Shown: piece after piece, positions 35,929 through 45,318 of the stretch
Layout of the letters: each line of letters opens with the position of its first letter
Position numbering within the stretch: position 1 is the stretch's first letter
Source of the DNA: Roseivirga sp. UBA6061
GTDB taxonomy: Bacteria > Bacteroidota > Bacteroidia > Cytophagales > Cyclobacteriaceae
Direction: 5' to 3'
Length of the DNA stretch: 64,000 nt
Assembly: GCA_002427745.1 (NCBI GenBank)
Contig: DIYF01000155.1
Location: 1-64,000 of the forward strand
Position numbers and translations under genes: made by a program
Notes under the pieces: model-generated
Database searches by the model: none
Seen by the model: the letters and a program-made list of their open reading frames with translations, nothing else
Told to the model about the DNA's origin: nothing

Positions 35929-36390
35929 ATGGCAGACACAAGCAACCTACAAGACCGCGTACTTACAATTACGCGCACTTTTAACGCACCCAGAAAACTG
36001 GTTTGGGAGGTATGGACCGATCCTGAGCACATCGCCAAATGGTGGGGACCGACTGGCATGGAAACCCGGGTGGAGGAGCATGATTTCAGAGTTGATGGCA
36101 ACTGGAAATACATCATGACCATGCCCAACGGACAGGATTTTATCGCTGAGGGCACCTTTAAAGAGATTGAAGAGTATCGTAAAATTGTGTCAGCCGCTGA
36201 CTTCAAGCCTATGACACAGGGAGTAACCCTCTCTAACCTCTTTGAGGATGAAGGGACCGGTACGAAGCTGACTTTTGACGTGATTCATCCAACTGCCGAA
36301 TACGCTCAGCAGCAAAAAGACATGGGCTTCGAGAAAGGATGGGGCTCACATTTCGATCGTATGCAGGAATACGTATCCACATTGGCCTAA
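35929..36390 (+). CDS. SRPBCC/AHSA1-family protein
   Basis: This 153-residue START-like protein carries the AHSA1 signatures FNAPRKLVWEVWTDPEHIAKWWGP in its first 50 residues (split here as FNAPRKLVW and DPEHIAKWWGP) and the C-terminal GWGSHFDRM. It should form a hydrophobic ligand-binding cup. Its gene lies just downstream of the ArsR gene, the common arrangement in which the regulator controls the SRPBCC protein. The ligand is not known. A strong terminator follows. Confidence 0.85.
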   Translation: MADTSNLQDRVLTITRTFNAPRKLVWEVWTDPEHIAKWWGPTGMETRVEEHDFRVDGNWKYIMTMPNGQDFIAEGTFKEIEEYRKIVSAADFKPMTQGVTLSNLFEDEGTGTKLTFDVIHPTAEYAQQQKDMGFEKGWGSHFDRMQEYVSTLA

Positions 36391-36419
36391 GCCTCCTGAA
36401 GTACTTTATATACAAACAC

Positions 36420-36452
36420 AAATGCCGCAGGTGACCGCCCGCGGCATTTTTT
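36420..36452 (+). terminator. Rho-independent terminator
   Basis: AAATGCCGC (36420-36428) pairs with GCGGCATTT (36441-36449) around a 12-base loop and is followed by TTT. It ends the ArsR-SRPBCC unit. Confidence 0.88.
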
Positions 36453-36538
36453 GATTAGGGTTAACTTGCCTGCATGCCTGCGTATCAGACAGGAGGCCAG
36501 GGATTCGAGTTTGACCTTTTATTATCTAATCTACTAAC

Positions 36539-37189
36539 TCAATTCGCGTTGACCAGGGAACCTGCACCACTGATATCAGAGTTGATCTGCGGGTTACCTT
36601 TGTATCTTATCTGTGAAGCACCGCTGATGGTTACATCCAGCAGCTCTTCGGCAGTAATTCTCATATTTGAGGCGCCCGAAACCACAGCTCTTACTGTTTG
36701 TGCCTCCATGCCATAGCCTCGGAAGTTGCTCGCTCCTGACAAGCGAAACCTTAGTTCATCCACCTGACCGCAGATATTAAGATTGCTCGCACCACTGCTT
36801 TTGATCTCCAGATTGTCCAGATCCAGGCAGTTTTCTGACCTGAGAGAAGCGGCTCCGCTCAACTCTATTCTTTCATAGTCGGCCGCACTCACATAGATGT
36901 TCAGTGTCTCGAGGTTTCTAAGGCTGCGACTAAGTGAAATATGGAGCTCACCATTGATAACCACGGTTTCCACTACATGCATAATGCTCTCGTGGGTTTC
37001 TATCACCAAATCCTGATTGGGGTCCTGTGTGATAAAAATATGGGCAGGCACCGAGATGTCCAGAGAATGGAAATCATCTACTGACCGGGCTTCTGAAATG
37101 ATGCTGCCACCTGCAAAAATCCCACGATCATCACATGAGCTTATTACAGTAACTGCTGCCAGTAAAAAGAGTAAATATTTGAGTTTCAT
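36539..37189 (-). CDS. Head-GIN domain lipoprotein (DUF2807)
   Basis: This 216-residue protein has a lipoprotein signal ending in TVISSCDD. It is followed by the head-GIN beta-helix fold with repeated short strands such as ELSGAASLRSEN, KSSGASNLNI, RLSGASNFRG and VVSGASNMRI. The repeat ISGASQIR near the C-terminus continues the ladder. Such proteins sit on the cell envelope in Bacteroidota, and their function is not established. It is on the opposite strand to the ArsR-SRPBCC unit and shares the gap at 36453-36538. Confidence 0.85.
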   Translation of the reverse strand: MKLKYLLFLLAAVTVISSCDDRGIFAGGSIISEARSVDDFHSLDISVPAHIFITQDPNQDLVIETHESIMHVVETVVINGELHISLSRSLRNLETLNIYVSAADYERIELSGAASLRSENCLDLDNLEIKSSGASNLNICGQVDELRFRLSGASNFRGYGMEAQTVRAVVSGASNMRITAEELLDVTISGASQIRYKGNPQINSDISGAGSLVNAN

Positions 37190-37340
37190 TGTTCTAAAAA
37201 TTTGTTGAGTAATTGACCTTTTACAATCCTATGACGGGGGAGGGTACCGATACACGTATGTCGGCCATAAAAAAATGTAAATCACTTGTTAAACAGCCTT
37301 TTAGAGAGCCTGGACCTTGTTTAGTAAGGGGAGGTGGGGC

Positions 37341-38468
37341 TTATAGGGCAAGGAGAATGTGCTCAGCAAAGGCCAGCGGGTTGAGCACGGTCTGCTTCCT
37401 CTTGTCAAGAAAAGGAGTAGGGTCATTCCCTTTCCTTTCTTCATGGTCAGCCACCTGAACAAACACCCATCGGGAGGGTTTGGCATTTACTTCCAGTATC
37501 ACGGGGCCCTTATCCTGTGTCAGTAGAACATCGAAACCCAGTTCTGCAAAATCACCGTATTCCTCCTTCAGGTTGTTTGCGAAAGTCACGCAGTCCTTCC
37601 TGGCCCGCTCGATAGCCCTGGAGATCTTAGCCGACACAGCACTTTCAATTTCGCCCTGAAATTCAGCGATGGAGATGGCTGAGCCTCCTGAACTGAGATT
37701 AGAAACGATGGAATCAGTCTTACCGAGCCTTACCGCTTCTCCCGTAACTTTGAACTCATCCCGGACATACTGAACCATCAGTCTCAGATCATAAGGCGTT
37801 TCACGGAAGCTGTAGAGCCTGGCTTCTTCCTGTGCGATATATTGTGCCATGTCAATTGAAGAGTCGAGATAATGCCTGAGTCCTTCTATGGATTCGAACT
37901 CCCTGTAGCTGTTCTGGTCGAAAGACAAGCGATATCGTCCTTGTCGGTGATGCAGTTTCATGACCCCGATACCCCGCGAACCCGACCTTGGTTTGAGATA
38001 CCAACTGCCATCAGCACTGAGTTTACCGGAAAGTGCCACTTCTAAAGAAAAAGTTTCCAGTATGGTAAATCCATGTGACTCCTGCCACCGGTTACAGGCT
38101 TGTTTATCAGTAGAAAGTTCCTGTATTCCAACAGGGTTGAACATGGTTACTCCCTGATTCTTCAGCGAATTTCGAAAGATAGCCAGCCAATTCTTCTCCC
38201 GGGTATCTCTGGAGAAAGAGCGGTCATATATCAGTGAAGGTTTTGAAGAGATCTCTTTTTTCCATTTTCCATTGATATGAACCAGTACTTCAAGCTCGTC
38301 AGACTCAGCTTTCCAGGCATAGGGAGAAAAGAAGATCAGTTTGATACGAGGTGCTTCATAATACCGGACCATATCTTCAAAATACTGGGTCTGTTTTCCA
38401 AAAGGCCTAGCTTCTGCTTTTTGCAAAACCGCCATAATCCCCAGGATTTTTGTTGTCTCTACGGCCAT
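37341..38468 (-). CDS. YheC/YheD-like ATP-grasp protein
   Basis: This protein of about 375 residues fits the YheC/D ATP-grasp group, best known from Bacillus, where members are spore-coat associated. An N-terminal domain (KILGIMAVL, LIFFSPYAW) precedes the ATP-grasp core: WYLKPRSGSRGIGVMKL as the glycine-rich loop, YDLRLMVQYVR, and the metal-binding VILEVNAKPSRW. ATP-grasp enzymes join a carboxylate to an amine or thiol, which suggests ligation to a peptide or small molecule. The ATG at 38468 is preferred because it starts at the first beta strand; an ATG at 38486 is also open. It is divergent from folC. Confidence 0.8.
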   Translation of the reverse strand: MAVETTKILGIMAVLQKAEARPFGKQTQYFEDMVRYYEAPRIKLIFFSPYAWKAESDELEVLVHINGKWKKEISSKPSLIYDRSFSRDTREKNWLAIFRNSLKNQGVTMFNPVGIQELSTDKQACNRWQESHGFTILETFSLEVALSGKLSADGSWYLKPRSGSRGIGVMKLHHRQGRYRLSFDQNSYREFESIEGLRHYLDSSIDMAQYIAQEEARLYSFRETPYDLRLMVQYVRDEFKVTGEAVRLGKTDSIVSNLSSGGSAISIAEFQGEIESAVSAKISRAIERARKDCVTFANNLKEEYGDFAELGFDVLLTQDKGPVILEVNAKPSRWVFVQVADHEERKGNDPTPFLDKRKQTVLNPLAFAEHILLAL

Positions 38469-38579
38469 GATCTGTTGTGGCAACACTGATTAAGGTCTGT
38501 GTCCTTATGGCAGCAATAATAACCAATAAAGCAGATAATATTCATTTCCCTGCAGCTATGTATTTTGAAACAAGAGCTG

Positions 38580-38611
38580 TTGTATGAGACCGGAGCATTC
38601 GACTATCTTTG
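38580..38611 (+). promoter_or_regulatory. Bacteroidota-type promoter of folC
   Basis: TTG (38580-38582) and TATCTTTG (38604-38611) are 21 bases apart and match the Bacteroidota consensus TTG-N19-23-TAnnTTTG. The folC ATG at 38616 is only four bases after the -7 box, so transcription would begin at or next to the start codon. Confidence 0.6.
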
Positions 38612-38615
38612 AAAA

Positions 38616-39839
38616 ATGACTTATACAGAAGTAGAGGCGTGGTTGCTCGATTTACAGAGCTACTATAAGGTAGGTAAGGTGGCCTATCATCCTGGTTTGG
38701 TCGGAATAGAGAAACTTTGCCAGGCGCTGGGGAATCCGCATAAGCAGTTTAGATCTGTTCATGTAGCCGGTACAAATGGCAAGGGCAGCTCCAGCCATAT
38801 GCTGGCAAGTGTGCTTCAGGAGGCTGGTCATAAAACAGGGCTCTATACATCTCCCCATCTAAAGAGTTTCACCGAGCGCATACGTGTCAATGGTCAGCCG
38901 ATCGGGGAGGAGTCAATAGTGGACTTTGTGGAGAGGTACAAAAGAACGATTGAGGAAATCAAGCCTTCATTTTTTGAGGTGACGGTAGCTATGGCTTTTG
39001 ATTACTTCGCCAGGCAAAGAGTAGATATAGCTGTGATTGAGGTGGGGCTGGGAGGCAGGCTTGACTCTACTAATATCATTTCACCTGAGGTTTCATTGAT
39101 CACCAATATTGGCCTGGACCATACCGACCTGTTGGGAGATACCCTGGAGGTTATTGCAGGTGAAAAGGCGGGAATCATCAAGCCTGATACTCCTGTCATC
39201 ATCGGAGAATCTCATCCTGAAACTGAAGACGTTTTTAAACAAATAGCTCGTAAACAGGAAGCTCCGATCTTTTTTGCCGATCAAATGCATAAAGACAGCC
39301 ACTACGAGCTTGATCTGAAAGGAGATTATCAGCAGAAGAACCTGTCCGGAGTATTGGAGGTGATTCAACAACTCAGAGAAATAAGCTGGATAATTCCGGA
39401 AGCTGCAGTTGAAAAGGGGCTCTCTGCCGTGGTGGAGAACACGGGGTTGAAAGGCCGCTGGCAAAAGCTTTCTGAATCTCCCCTGACCATTAGCGATACA
39501 GGTCATAATAAGGAGGGAGTTGAATTGTTGATGCAACAATTGAAAAGTTTAACATATGATCAATTATACCTGATACTTGGCTTTGTTAATGACAAAAAGA
39601 TTGATGACATACTGGCCCTGCTGCCTGAAGGGGCTCAACTGGTTTTTTGCAGGTCATCTCAGCAGCGGGCTTTGAGCCTTGAAGACTTGAAATCAAAAGC
39701 AGAACAGGCGGGATTGGAAGCAGATTATATACCAGATGTGAATCAGGCCCTTGAAATTGTGCGAAAGAAGGCCGGCAGGAATGATTTGATTTTTGTAGGA
39801 GGCAGTACCTTTGTGGTCGCTGAATTGAACGAACTATAA
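38616..39839 (+). CDS. folC: Dihydrofolate / folylpolyglutamate synthase
   Basis: This 407-residue Mur-ligase family enzyme adds glutamate to dihydropteroate and to folates, using ATP. The P-loop is VAGTNGKGSSSHMLASVL (about residues 49-66), followed by FFEVTVAMAFDYF and the conserved EVGLGGRLDSTN. The C-terminal domain has ISDTGHNKEGVELL, the family's D-x-G/A-H-N motif. Length is normal. It starts a tight unit with trmB (three-base gap) and the PAP2 gene. A promoter at 38580-38611 suggests a leaderless transcript. Confidence 0.93.
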   Translation: MTYTEVEAWLLDLQSYYKVGKVAYHPGLVGIEKLCQALGNPHKQFRSVHVAGTNGKGSSSHMLASVLQEAGHKTGLYTSPHLKSFTERIRVNGQPIGEESIVDFVERYKRTIEEIKPSFFEVTVAMAFDYFARQRVDIAVIEVGLGGRLDSTNIISPEVSLITNIGLDHTDLLGDTLEVIAGEKAGIIKPDTPVIIGESHPETEDVFKQIARKQEAPIFFADQMHKDSHYELDLKGDYQQKNLSGVLEVIQQLREISWIIPEAAVEKGLSAVVENTGLKGRWQKLSESPLTISDTGHNKEGVELLMQQLKSLTYDQLYLILGFVNDKKIDDILALLPEGAQLVFCRSSQQRALSLEDLKSKAEQAGLEADYIPDVNQALEIVRKKAGRNDLIFVGGSTFVVAELNEL

Positions 39840-39842
39840 TAC

Positions 39843-40505
39843 ATGGCCAGACAGAAGACCAGGCGATTTGAGGAGACCTTTAAGGCTCAGAATGTAATTG
39901 AGGAAAACAAGCCTCACTATATGCAAATGAAAGGAAACTGGAACAGAGATTTCTTTCACAATGATCAGCCCATCACTTTGGAAATAGGCTGTGGCAGGGG
40001 AGAGTACTCAGTTGGCCTGGCCAGGATCTATCCTGAGCGAAATTTCATTGGTGTCGACATAAAAGGAGACCGTCTGTGGGCAGGAAGTCGTCAGGCTACT
40101 CAGGAAAACCTGGGCAACGTGTGCTTTCTGAGAGCACAGGTACAGCAGATTGAAGACTTTTTTGAACCCGATGAGGTGTCCTGTATCTGGATCACCTTTC
40201 CCGATCCCAGGCCCAGGGACCGTGATATCAAGAGAAGACTGACGAATCCTCGTTTTTTAGAGCACTACAAGCAATTGCTAAAGCCCGGAGGCATGGTGTA
40301 TTTCAAAACCGACAATACCCCGCTGTTTGAATATACACTGGAAGTTTTGTCAGAAAGAACGGATATCACCGACCTTGAATACACCTTCAACCTATATGAA
40401 TCGGAGTATATGGATGAACATCACGGAATAAAAACTAAGTTTGAGCAGAAATTCCATGATCTGGGAGAAGATATCAAATACCTGAAATTCCGTTTTGATC
40501 AATGA
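39843..40505 (+). CDS. trmB: tRNA (guanine-N7-)-methyltransferase
   Basis: This 220-residue class I methyltransferase makes m7G46 in tRNA. The SAM-binding motif is LEIGCGRGEYSVGLA, and the TrmB-specific block is TFPDPRPRDRDIKRRLT, with the catalytic aspartate. FKTDNTPLFEY follows near the C-terminus. The N-terminus is short and basic (ARQKTRRFEE). It lies three bases after folC and overlaps the PAP2 gene by four bases. Confidence 0.93.
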   Translation: MARQKTRRFEETFKAQNVIEENKPHYMQMKGNWNRDFFHNDQPITLEIGCGRGEYSVGLARIYPERNFIGVDIKGDRLWAGSRQATQENLGNVCFLRAQVQQIEDFFEPDEVSCIWITFPDPRPRDRDIKRRLTNPRFLEHYKQLLKPGGMVYFKTDNTPLFEYTLEVLSERTDITDLEYTFNLYESEYMDEHHGIKTKFEQKFHDLGEDIKYLKFRFDQ

Positions 40506-41149
40506 GCCGACAATACGTCATAGATAAAGAATTACAATGGTTGATTGCCGTTTACCTGGTGGTTTTGGGTACAATCACTGTGTTGACCAATCACGGAGAT
40601 GTCGTGCTTTGGATCAACGCAAGACATACCGTACAGGGAGACTTCTTCTTTAAATACTGGACCTATCTGGGAGATGGTGTGGTACTGGCTCTGGTAGCCT
40701 TGTACTTCCTTTTTACCCATTTATGGCGTTTTTATTTCATGCTGCTTTCAATAGCCCTGCAAACCGTGTTTGTTCACATATTCAAGCAGTGGTTGTATGC
40801 GGGAGAGCCACGGCCTAAAACATTTTTTGCAGACCAGGCCGATCAGCTGAATTTTGTAGAAGGCGTGAATGTACGGGGCTATGACAGTTTCCCCTCAGGT
40901 CATACGGCCACGGCCTTTGTACTCGGCATGGTGCTTATCTGGACCTCTAAGAACCTGTATTGGCGCTTTGTGCTTTTCGTTTCTGCCATCCTCGTGGGAA
41001 TCTCGCGTATTTACATTCTGCAGCATTTTGCACGAGATGTTTTCTTTGGCAGCATATTCGGAATCCTGGCCGTGTTGCTGTCCTGGCAGATTCTGAGAAA
41101 ACAGGCCTGGAACCCCAAGCTGGAAAGGGGCCTGATCAAACGATCATAA
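40502..41149 (+). CDS. PAP2-family phosphatase
   Basis: This 215-residue membrane protein has about five hydrophobic helices and the three phosphatase motifs: KQWLYAGEPRP (K-x6-RP), SFPSGHTATAF (PSGH) and SRIYILQHFARD (SR-x5-H-x3-D). The active site faces the periplasm in this family, and likely substrates are phosphatidic acid or undecaprenyl pyrophosphate. It overlaps trmB by four bases. No specific substrate can be assigned. Confidence 0.88.
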   Translation: MSRQYVIDKELQWLIAVYLVVLGTITVLTNHGDVVLWINARHTVQGDFFFKYWTYLGDGVVLALVALYFLFTHLWRFYFMLLSIALQTVFVHIFKQWLYAGEPRPKTFFADQADQLNFVEGVNVRGYDSFPSGHTATAFVLGMVLIWTSKNLYWRFVLFVSAILVGISRIYILQHFARDVFFGSIFGILAVLLSWQILRKQAWNPKLERGLIKRS

Positions 41150-41202
41150 ATTGAAGAATTTCTAAGATCTGGGCTCAGTCAACGAACCCCGATCAAATGT
41201 CA

Positions 41203-42846
41203 TTAATTATAGTCGGCAGGAATCTTTCTGGCACTGGTAGCCTTCTCAAAAGCGTATCCCATTTTTAACAGCTTATCCTCTTCAAAAGGCCTGGCGATAA
41301 AAGTGATCCCTCTGGGCTGGCCTGTTGCCTGATATCCCATGGGTACGGTCAGACAAGGGTAGTGGGCCGCTGCCGCCTGACCTGCGCTGAAATTATTGAT
41401 AGATAAGACAGCATCCAGGTTATGCTCAGTCATAGGCGTGTCAAAATATTTGATACCGGCTGCCCTGATGGCTTTTCTCATGGCTACCAGTGAATCTCCT
41501 TCAACTTTTTCCGCCAGTATACCTTCAAAAAGGCCTTGCCCGTAAGGCATGGCGATGGCGCTGTCTGTCCGGTTGAACTCAACAAGGTCATCCATGTTTT
41601 TGAATGATATATTGGAAGAAGCATAGTCTTTGAGGTAGTGGATCATGTCTGCCTTCATATCTGCATTGAGTAGGTTAAGAAAACCCTGAAGCCTTGTGTT
41701 TTCGGGTGCAATTTCTACAATAACACCACCCAGACTGGCAATTTTCTCCACATTGAGCTTATAAAGAGAATCTCCCATAAAAGCTTTCATAGCGCCAAAT
41801 CGCATACCACTTAAGTCACTGTTACTGAGGTTTTCCCAGTAGGCGACATTTTTAGGGTTGTCTTTGGTCGCAATGTCCTTAGGATCTTCACCGGTCATGG
41901 CTGAGAGTAGTATGGCATTGTCAATGACACTGCGTGTCATGGGACCCGGAGTATCAAGTGTACTGGAAAGTGGCACAATACCACCCCGACTCAGCAAACC
42001 CACTGTGGGTTTGAGACCTACCAGTGAGCTGGAACTGGAAGGAGAGAGGATAGACCCTGATGTCTCGGTGCCTACTGCCACAGCCCCGTAATTGGCCGCA
42101 ATGGTAGATCCGCTTCCCGAACTCGATCCCCCCGTATCAAACTGTTTTCTTCCGTAGGGATTCAATGTTTGTCCACCAGCCGTACTGAATCCATTAGGGC
42201 AGCCGCTGCAATAGAAGTTGGCCCACTCGCTCAGGTTGGCCTTTCCCAGGATGATCCCCCCTTTTGCCTTGATTTGTCGGGTGATAAAAGCATCACCTGC
42301 GTTATTGTCCCGTAGCGCATATGAGCCCGCTGTGGTGGGCTGTCCTTCAGCGCCCACATTGTCTTTGAGAATTACCGGTATACCGAAGATGGGGTGATCA
42401 TTATCTGATCGGTTTTTATCTTTCATTCTGGCTTCTGACACCGCATTGGGGTTAACAGAAATCATATTGTTCAAATGCTTTTCCCGGTCGTTCTCAAACT
42501 TCACAATCCGGTACAGGTACCACTGCGTGAGCTGCTCATAGGTCAGTTTACCTGATTGAATATGCCCCTGAAGGGTAGGTATATCCTGCTCCATAATCAG
42601 AGGTTTCAGAGCCTGGTAATCTTCTTCTGAGAAGTAGGCAATCTGATCCTGTATGTCAGCCCACATGTCATTTCTGTCCTTAAAGGTGCTTTGCAGTCGT
42701 TTATAGCGCATCCTGCGTGAGGCATGCTCTGCATTTGCTGCGATGTCACCAGCCTGGTCATAAGGAACCCAGGGTTCGATAATGGTTTTGGGCTCAGGTT
42801 TACAGGCAAAAGCCAGAAGTAGCAAAAGAAAGATTCCGTTTTTCAT
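41203..42846 (-). CDS. Secreted amidase-signature lipoprotein
   Basis: This amidase-family protein is about 547 residues long. The ATG at 42846 gives MKNGIFLLLLLAFACKPE, a lipoprotein signal; the frame is open to 42882. The amidase signature has the Ser-cisSer-Lys catalytic set: Lys in PVILKDNVG and the serine loop GGSSSGSGS with TETSGSILSP. Amidases of this family hydrolyse amide bonds; the substrate here is not predictable. An export signal is unusual for the cytoplasmic GatA-like members but common in Bacteroidota homologues. It is convergent with the PAP2 gene. Confidence 0.87.
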   Translation of the reverse strand: MKNGIFLLLLLAFACKPEPKTIIEPWVPYDQAGDIAANAEHASRRMRYKRLQSTFKDRNDMWADIQDQIAYFSEEDYQALKPLIMEQDIPTLQGHIQSGKLTYEQLTQWYLYRIVKFENDREKHLNNMISVNPNAVSEARMKDKNRSDNDHPIFGIPVILKDNVGAEGQPTTAGSYALRDNNAGDAFITRQIKAKGGIILGKANLSEWANFYCSGCPNGFSTAGGQTLNPYGRKQFDTGGSSSGSGSTIAANYGAVAVGTETSGSILSPSSSSSLVGLKPTVGLLSRGGIVPLSSTLDTPGPMTRSVIDNAILLSAMTGEDPKDIATKDNPKNVAYWENLSNSDLSGMRFGAMKAFMGDSLYKLNVEKIASLGGVIVEIAPENTRLQGFLNLLNADMKADMIHYLKDYASSNISFKNMDDLVEFNRTDSAIAMPYGQGLFEGILAEKVEGDSLVAMRKAIRAAGIKYFDTPMTEHNLDAVLSINNFSAGQAAAAHYPCLTVPMGYQATGQPRGITFIARPFEEDKLLKMGYAFEKATSARKIPADYN

Positions 42847-43097
42847 AAGTAGTCTATTAAGCTTATCGGGTTGATGTTGCAATTATACACAACCCACACA
42901 AATTACCGGAAGCGAATTGCATCAGTGGTAAAAAGCTGATCTGTCCAGACTTTTTTCGGGCTCGTCATCAGGCCAGCAATGGTTACAGCACAACACTTCA
43001 ATGATGAATTGATAGCAGTTCGACTCAATAATCGGTCATAGAAGCCTCCAGCGGCACATCATTAGCCTCCTTAGTATCAAAAACTCAAACAACAAAC

Positions 43098-44225
43098 ATG
43101 GAAGTCACTTTTATGAAAACTGAACGAATTCATTCGCTCGATGCGCTCAGAGCCATCATGATGATGCTGGGAATCGTCCTGCATGCGACAGAACCTTACA
43201 GTTTAGGCGATGATGCCTTCTGGCCCAAAGACCCCGAAGCAAGGGGGATCTCACTCAATTACATCTTTGGGATCATTCATATATTCAGAATGCCCATATT
43301 CTTTATGATAGCCGGCTTTTTCGGGGCCCTGCTGTTTTATGAAAGAGGGCCGCAGCTCATGCTTAAAAATCGGGTCAGGAGAATTGTAGCCCCTTTTCTG
43401 GTCTTCGTTATATTGCTTCAGCCAGTGATTACCACGGTGTTCAGCCATAATGCCACCGTCTTTGATGACAAGGTTTCTCCTCTGGTGACTGAGCTTGGCA
43501 TTTTACCTCAAATCACTTACCATCTGTGGTTTTTGTACTACCTGATCTTCATAACAGCAGCTTCATTTCTGCTTGCCTTGCTTTTCAGGAGAATACCATC
43601 AGTCACGAGCAGAATTACGCGGTCTTTTGAATGGTTGATGTGGCGAAGGTTTCTGTTCATTCCTCTTTTCTCTATTATCATTTTCTTAATGCTCGTCTGG
43701 ATGTGGGATTATTGGGTTCCTACCAGTGTGTCATTCGAACCGGATATCAAGGTTTTGCTCTTTTACAGCATCTTTTACTTCCTGGGCTGGGTACTCTTTA
43801 AGTCAAAGCACTTGCTTACTGGAATGATGCGCCATGACTGGCTTTTCTTACTCATCGGAGTGGGCGTTTTTACAGCGAGATTCTTCCTGCGCTCTTCTAT
43901 CGATGATGTACTGTTTGGTGCTTTGAATGCCGTTATGGTCTGGTTCTTTGTCTTTGGTATCACGGGGCTCTTTGTCCGGTACACTAGTGGACATTCAAAA
44001 AGGCTCAGGTATATTTCTGATGCATCTTACTGGGTGTATCTGATCCACCTGCCCCTGGTGGCTCTTTTTGCCTCACTGATAGTAACCTGGCCGTTTCCTG
44101 CCTTTGTTAAATTTCTGATAGTCAGTCTTTTTACAACCGTTACCTGTTTCGTTTCCTATCACTACGCTGTGAGAAATACCTTTATAGGTCAGTTCTTAAA
44201 TGGCAGGCGCTATCGCTTGGAATAG
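43098..44225 (+). CDS. Membrane acyltransferase (OpgC/acyltransferase-3 type)
   Basis: This 375-residue integral membrane protein has about ten hydrophobic helices. The N-terminal motif IHSLDALRAIMMMLGIVLH, with the conserved Arg and His, is that of acyltransferase-3, including OpgC, which decorates glucans with succinyl groups. A second ATG at 43113 has a better ribosome-binding site (GGAAG eight bases upstream) and may be the real start. It probably transfers an acyl group to a surface carbohydrate. It is convergent with the LytTR gene, separated by a repeat-rich gap. Confidence 0.82.
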   Translation: MEVTFMKTERIHSLDALRAIMMMLGIVLHATEPYSLGDDAFWPKDPEARGISLNYIFGIIHIFRMPIFFMIAGFFGALLFYERGPQLMLKNRVRRIVAPFLVFVILLQPVITTVFSHNATVFDDKVSPLVTELGILPQITYHLWFLYYLIFITAASFLLALLFRRIPSVTSRITRSFEWLMWRRFLFIPLFSIIIFLMLVWMWDYWVPTSVSFEPDIKVLLFYSIFYFLGWVLFKSKHLLTGMMRHDWLFLLIGVGVFTARFFLRSSIDDVLFGALNAVMVWFFVFGITGLFVRYTSGHSKRLRYISDASYWVYLIHLPLVALFASLIVTWPFPAFVKFLIVSLFTTVTCFVSYHYAVRNTFIGQFLNGRRYRLE

Positions 44226-44230
44226 TAACT

Positions 44231-44304
44231 CCGGTCATCCGGTCATCCGGTCGTCCGACCACTCTAAGTGGTCAGACGACTTCGCTTCGAGTGGTCAGAC
44301 GACT
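44231..44304. repeat. Short direct and inverted repeats between convergent genes
   Basis: CCGGTCATC-type 9-bp units occur three times in 44231-44254, the last one degenerate. AGTGGTCAGACGACT occurs twice (44267-44281 and 44290-44304). GTCCGACCACT-CTA-AGTGGTCAGAC (44253-44277) forms a hairpin with one mismatch. The region lies between the stops of the acyltransferase and LytTR genes and may end transcription in both directions. Confidence 0.65.
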
Positions 44305-44310
44305 CTTTGC

Positions 44311-45201
44311 TCAGGCAGACTGCGATTTGAGCCATTTCCGAAACTCGGCTGCTTTGGTACGGCTTACCACTACCTGCTGAGCCTGGCCGTTGGTGAGCTG
44401 GAGATGAGCTTCAACTTTGCCATGCTCCAGTGGTTTGACAGACTTAACCAGGGTATAATGAACAATGGTTTGTCGGTTAGCCCGGAAAAATTCCTGTGGA
44501 TCGAGGTTTTTCATAAGAGAGTCAAGCGACTCTGAATAAACCAGTTTCCGGTCTTCTCTTGTAATAATCACGGCCGAACCGGCTTCGCTGACGGCACATT
44601 GAATATCCTGCTGTGGCACCTGGTGTCGCACCTTCCCGAGCGAAATTTGAATCGGTTTTTTAAGCTCTGAGCTAGCTGAATTGCCCTTATTCTTACCGGA
44701 AGCACCGGCCCAGTTACGGTAGAAGTAGATACCTGTATCGATAGATGAAAAGAAAAAAGTAATAGATACCACCGAAATGTTAATGAGCATGAGGTCGCTG
44801 AAACTGTAGAAGCCATCATAGATAAAGTAGGTGATGGAAATAATCAGCGCATTCAGTGCTGCTATAATAAATATCAGCTGAAGAGATAGTTCAGTAAGCA
44901 GCCTTTTTCTCACTCCATTGGACCAGGGGAGGCGTTTATCAAGCTGACTGGAAATCCACCGTGTACCTTTTAGAAAGACAAACGCACCGATAATGGCATT
45001 GAAATACTCCTCCAGACTAAAAGAAACCAGAGGCCTCTGATATTTATAGTCCAGCACTGCATTGATAAGGAGGTTTGCAGTAATGCCCAGTGCAGGAATA
45101 CTCATCCAGCGCCAGCTTAAAATTCTTCTGAAAAGTGAGGTTTTGGAAGGCGTATTTTCTGAGGCCTGGTTTTGTGAAAGTGATATTGTTTTAAAAAGCA
45201 T
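44311..45201 (-). CDS. Membrane-anchored LytTR transcription factor
   Basis: This 296-residue protein has about four membrane helices (within residues 33-165), a short linker, and a C-terminal LytTR DNA-binding domain (about 190-295). That domain reads VPQQDIQCAVSEAGSAVII, then LDPQEFFRANRQTIVHYTLV and VVVSRTKAAEFRKWL. It has no receiver domain, so it would sense through its membrane part rather than by phosphorylation. The target genes are unknown; the convergent acyltransferase is the nearest candidate. An inverted repeat lies just upstream of the start. Confidence 0.85.
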   Translation of the reverse strand: MLFKTISLSQNQASENTPSKTSLFRRILSWRWMSIPALGITANLLINAVLDYKYQRPLVSFSLEEYFNAIIGAFVFLKGTRWISSQLDKRLPWSNGVRKRLLTELSLQLIFIIAALNALIISITYFIYDGFYSFSDLMLINISVVSITFFFSSIDTGIYFYRNWAGASGKNKGNSASSELKKPIQISLGKVRHQVPQQDIQCAVSEAGSAVIITREDRKLVYSESLDSLMKNLDPQEFFRANRQTIVHYTLVKSVKPLEHGKVEAHLQLTNGQAQQVVVSRTKAAEFRKWLKSQSA

Positions 45202-45222
45202 GAGACTTCGGGTAAAGGCGGT

Positions 45223-45239
45223 TTTAGACTTTGTCTAAA
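45223..45239 (-). promoter_or_regulatory. Inverted repeat upstream of the LytTR gene
   Basis: TTTAGAC (45223-45229) and GTCTAAA (45233-45239) form a perfect 7-bp dyad with a three-base spacer, about 30 bases upstream of the LytTR start. It is a candidate binding site, possibly for self-regulation. Confidence 0.35.
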
Positions 45240-45318
45240 GACTGGGCTATGTGAAAGAAGCTGCATCGCTTGTACTTTTTTTACTGGCCAGGGGGGGCTA
45301 TCAAGCCTATATGACATC

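Noticed and set aside
44231..44304. Transposon end or attachment site in the repeat-rich gap
   Set aside because: No transposase, integrase or target duplication is seen; the repeats are short and fit a local duplication or terminator.
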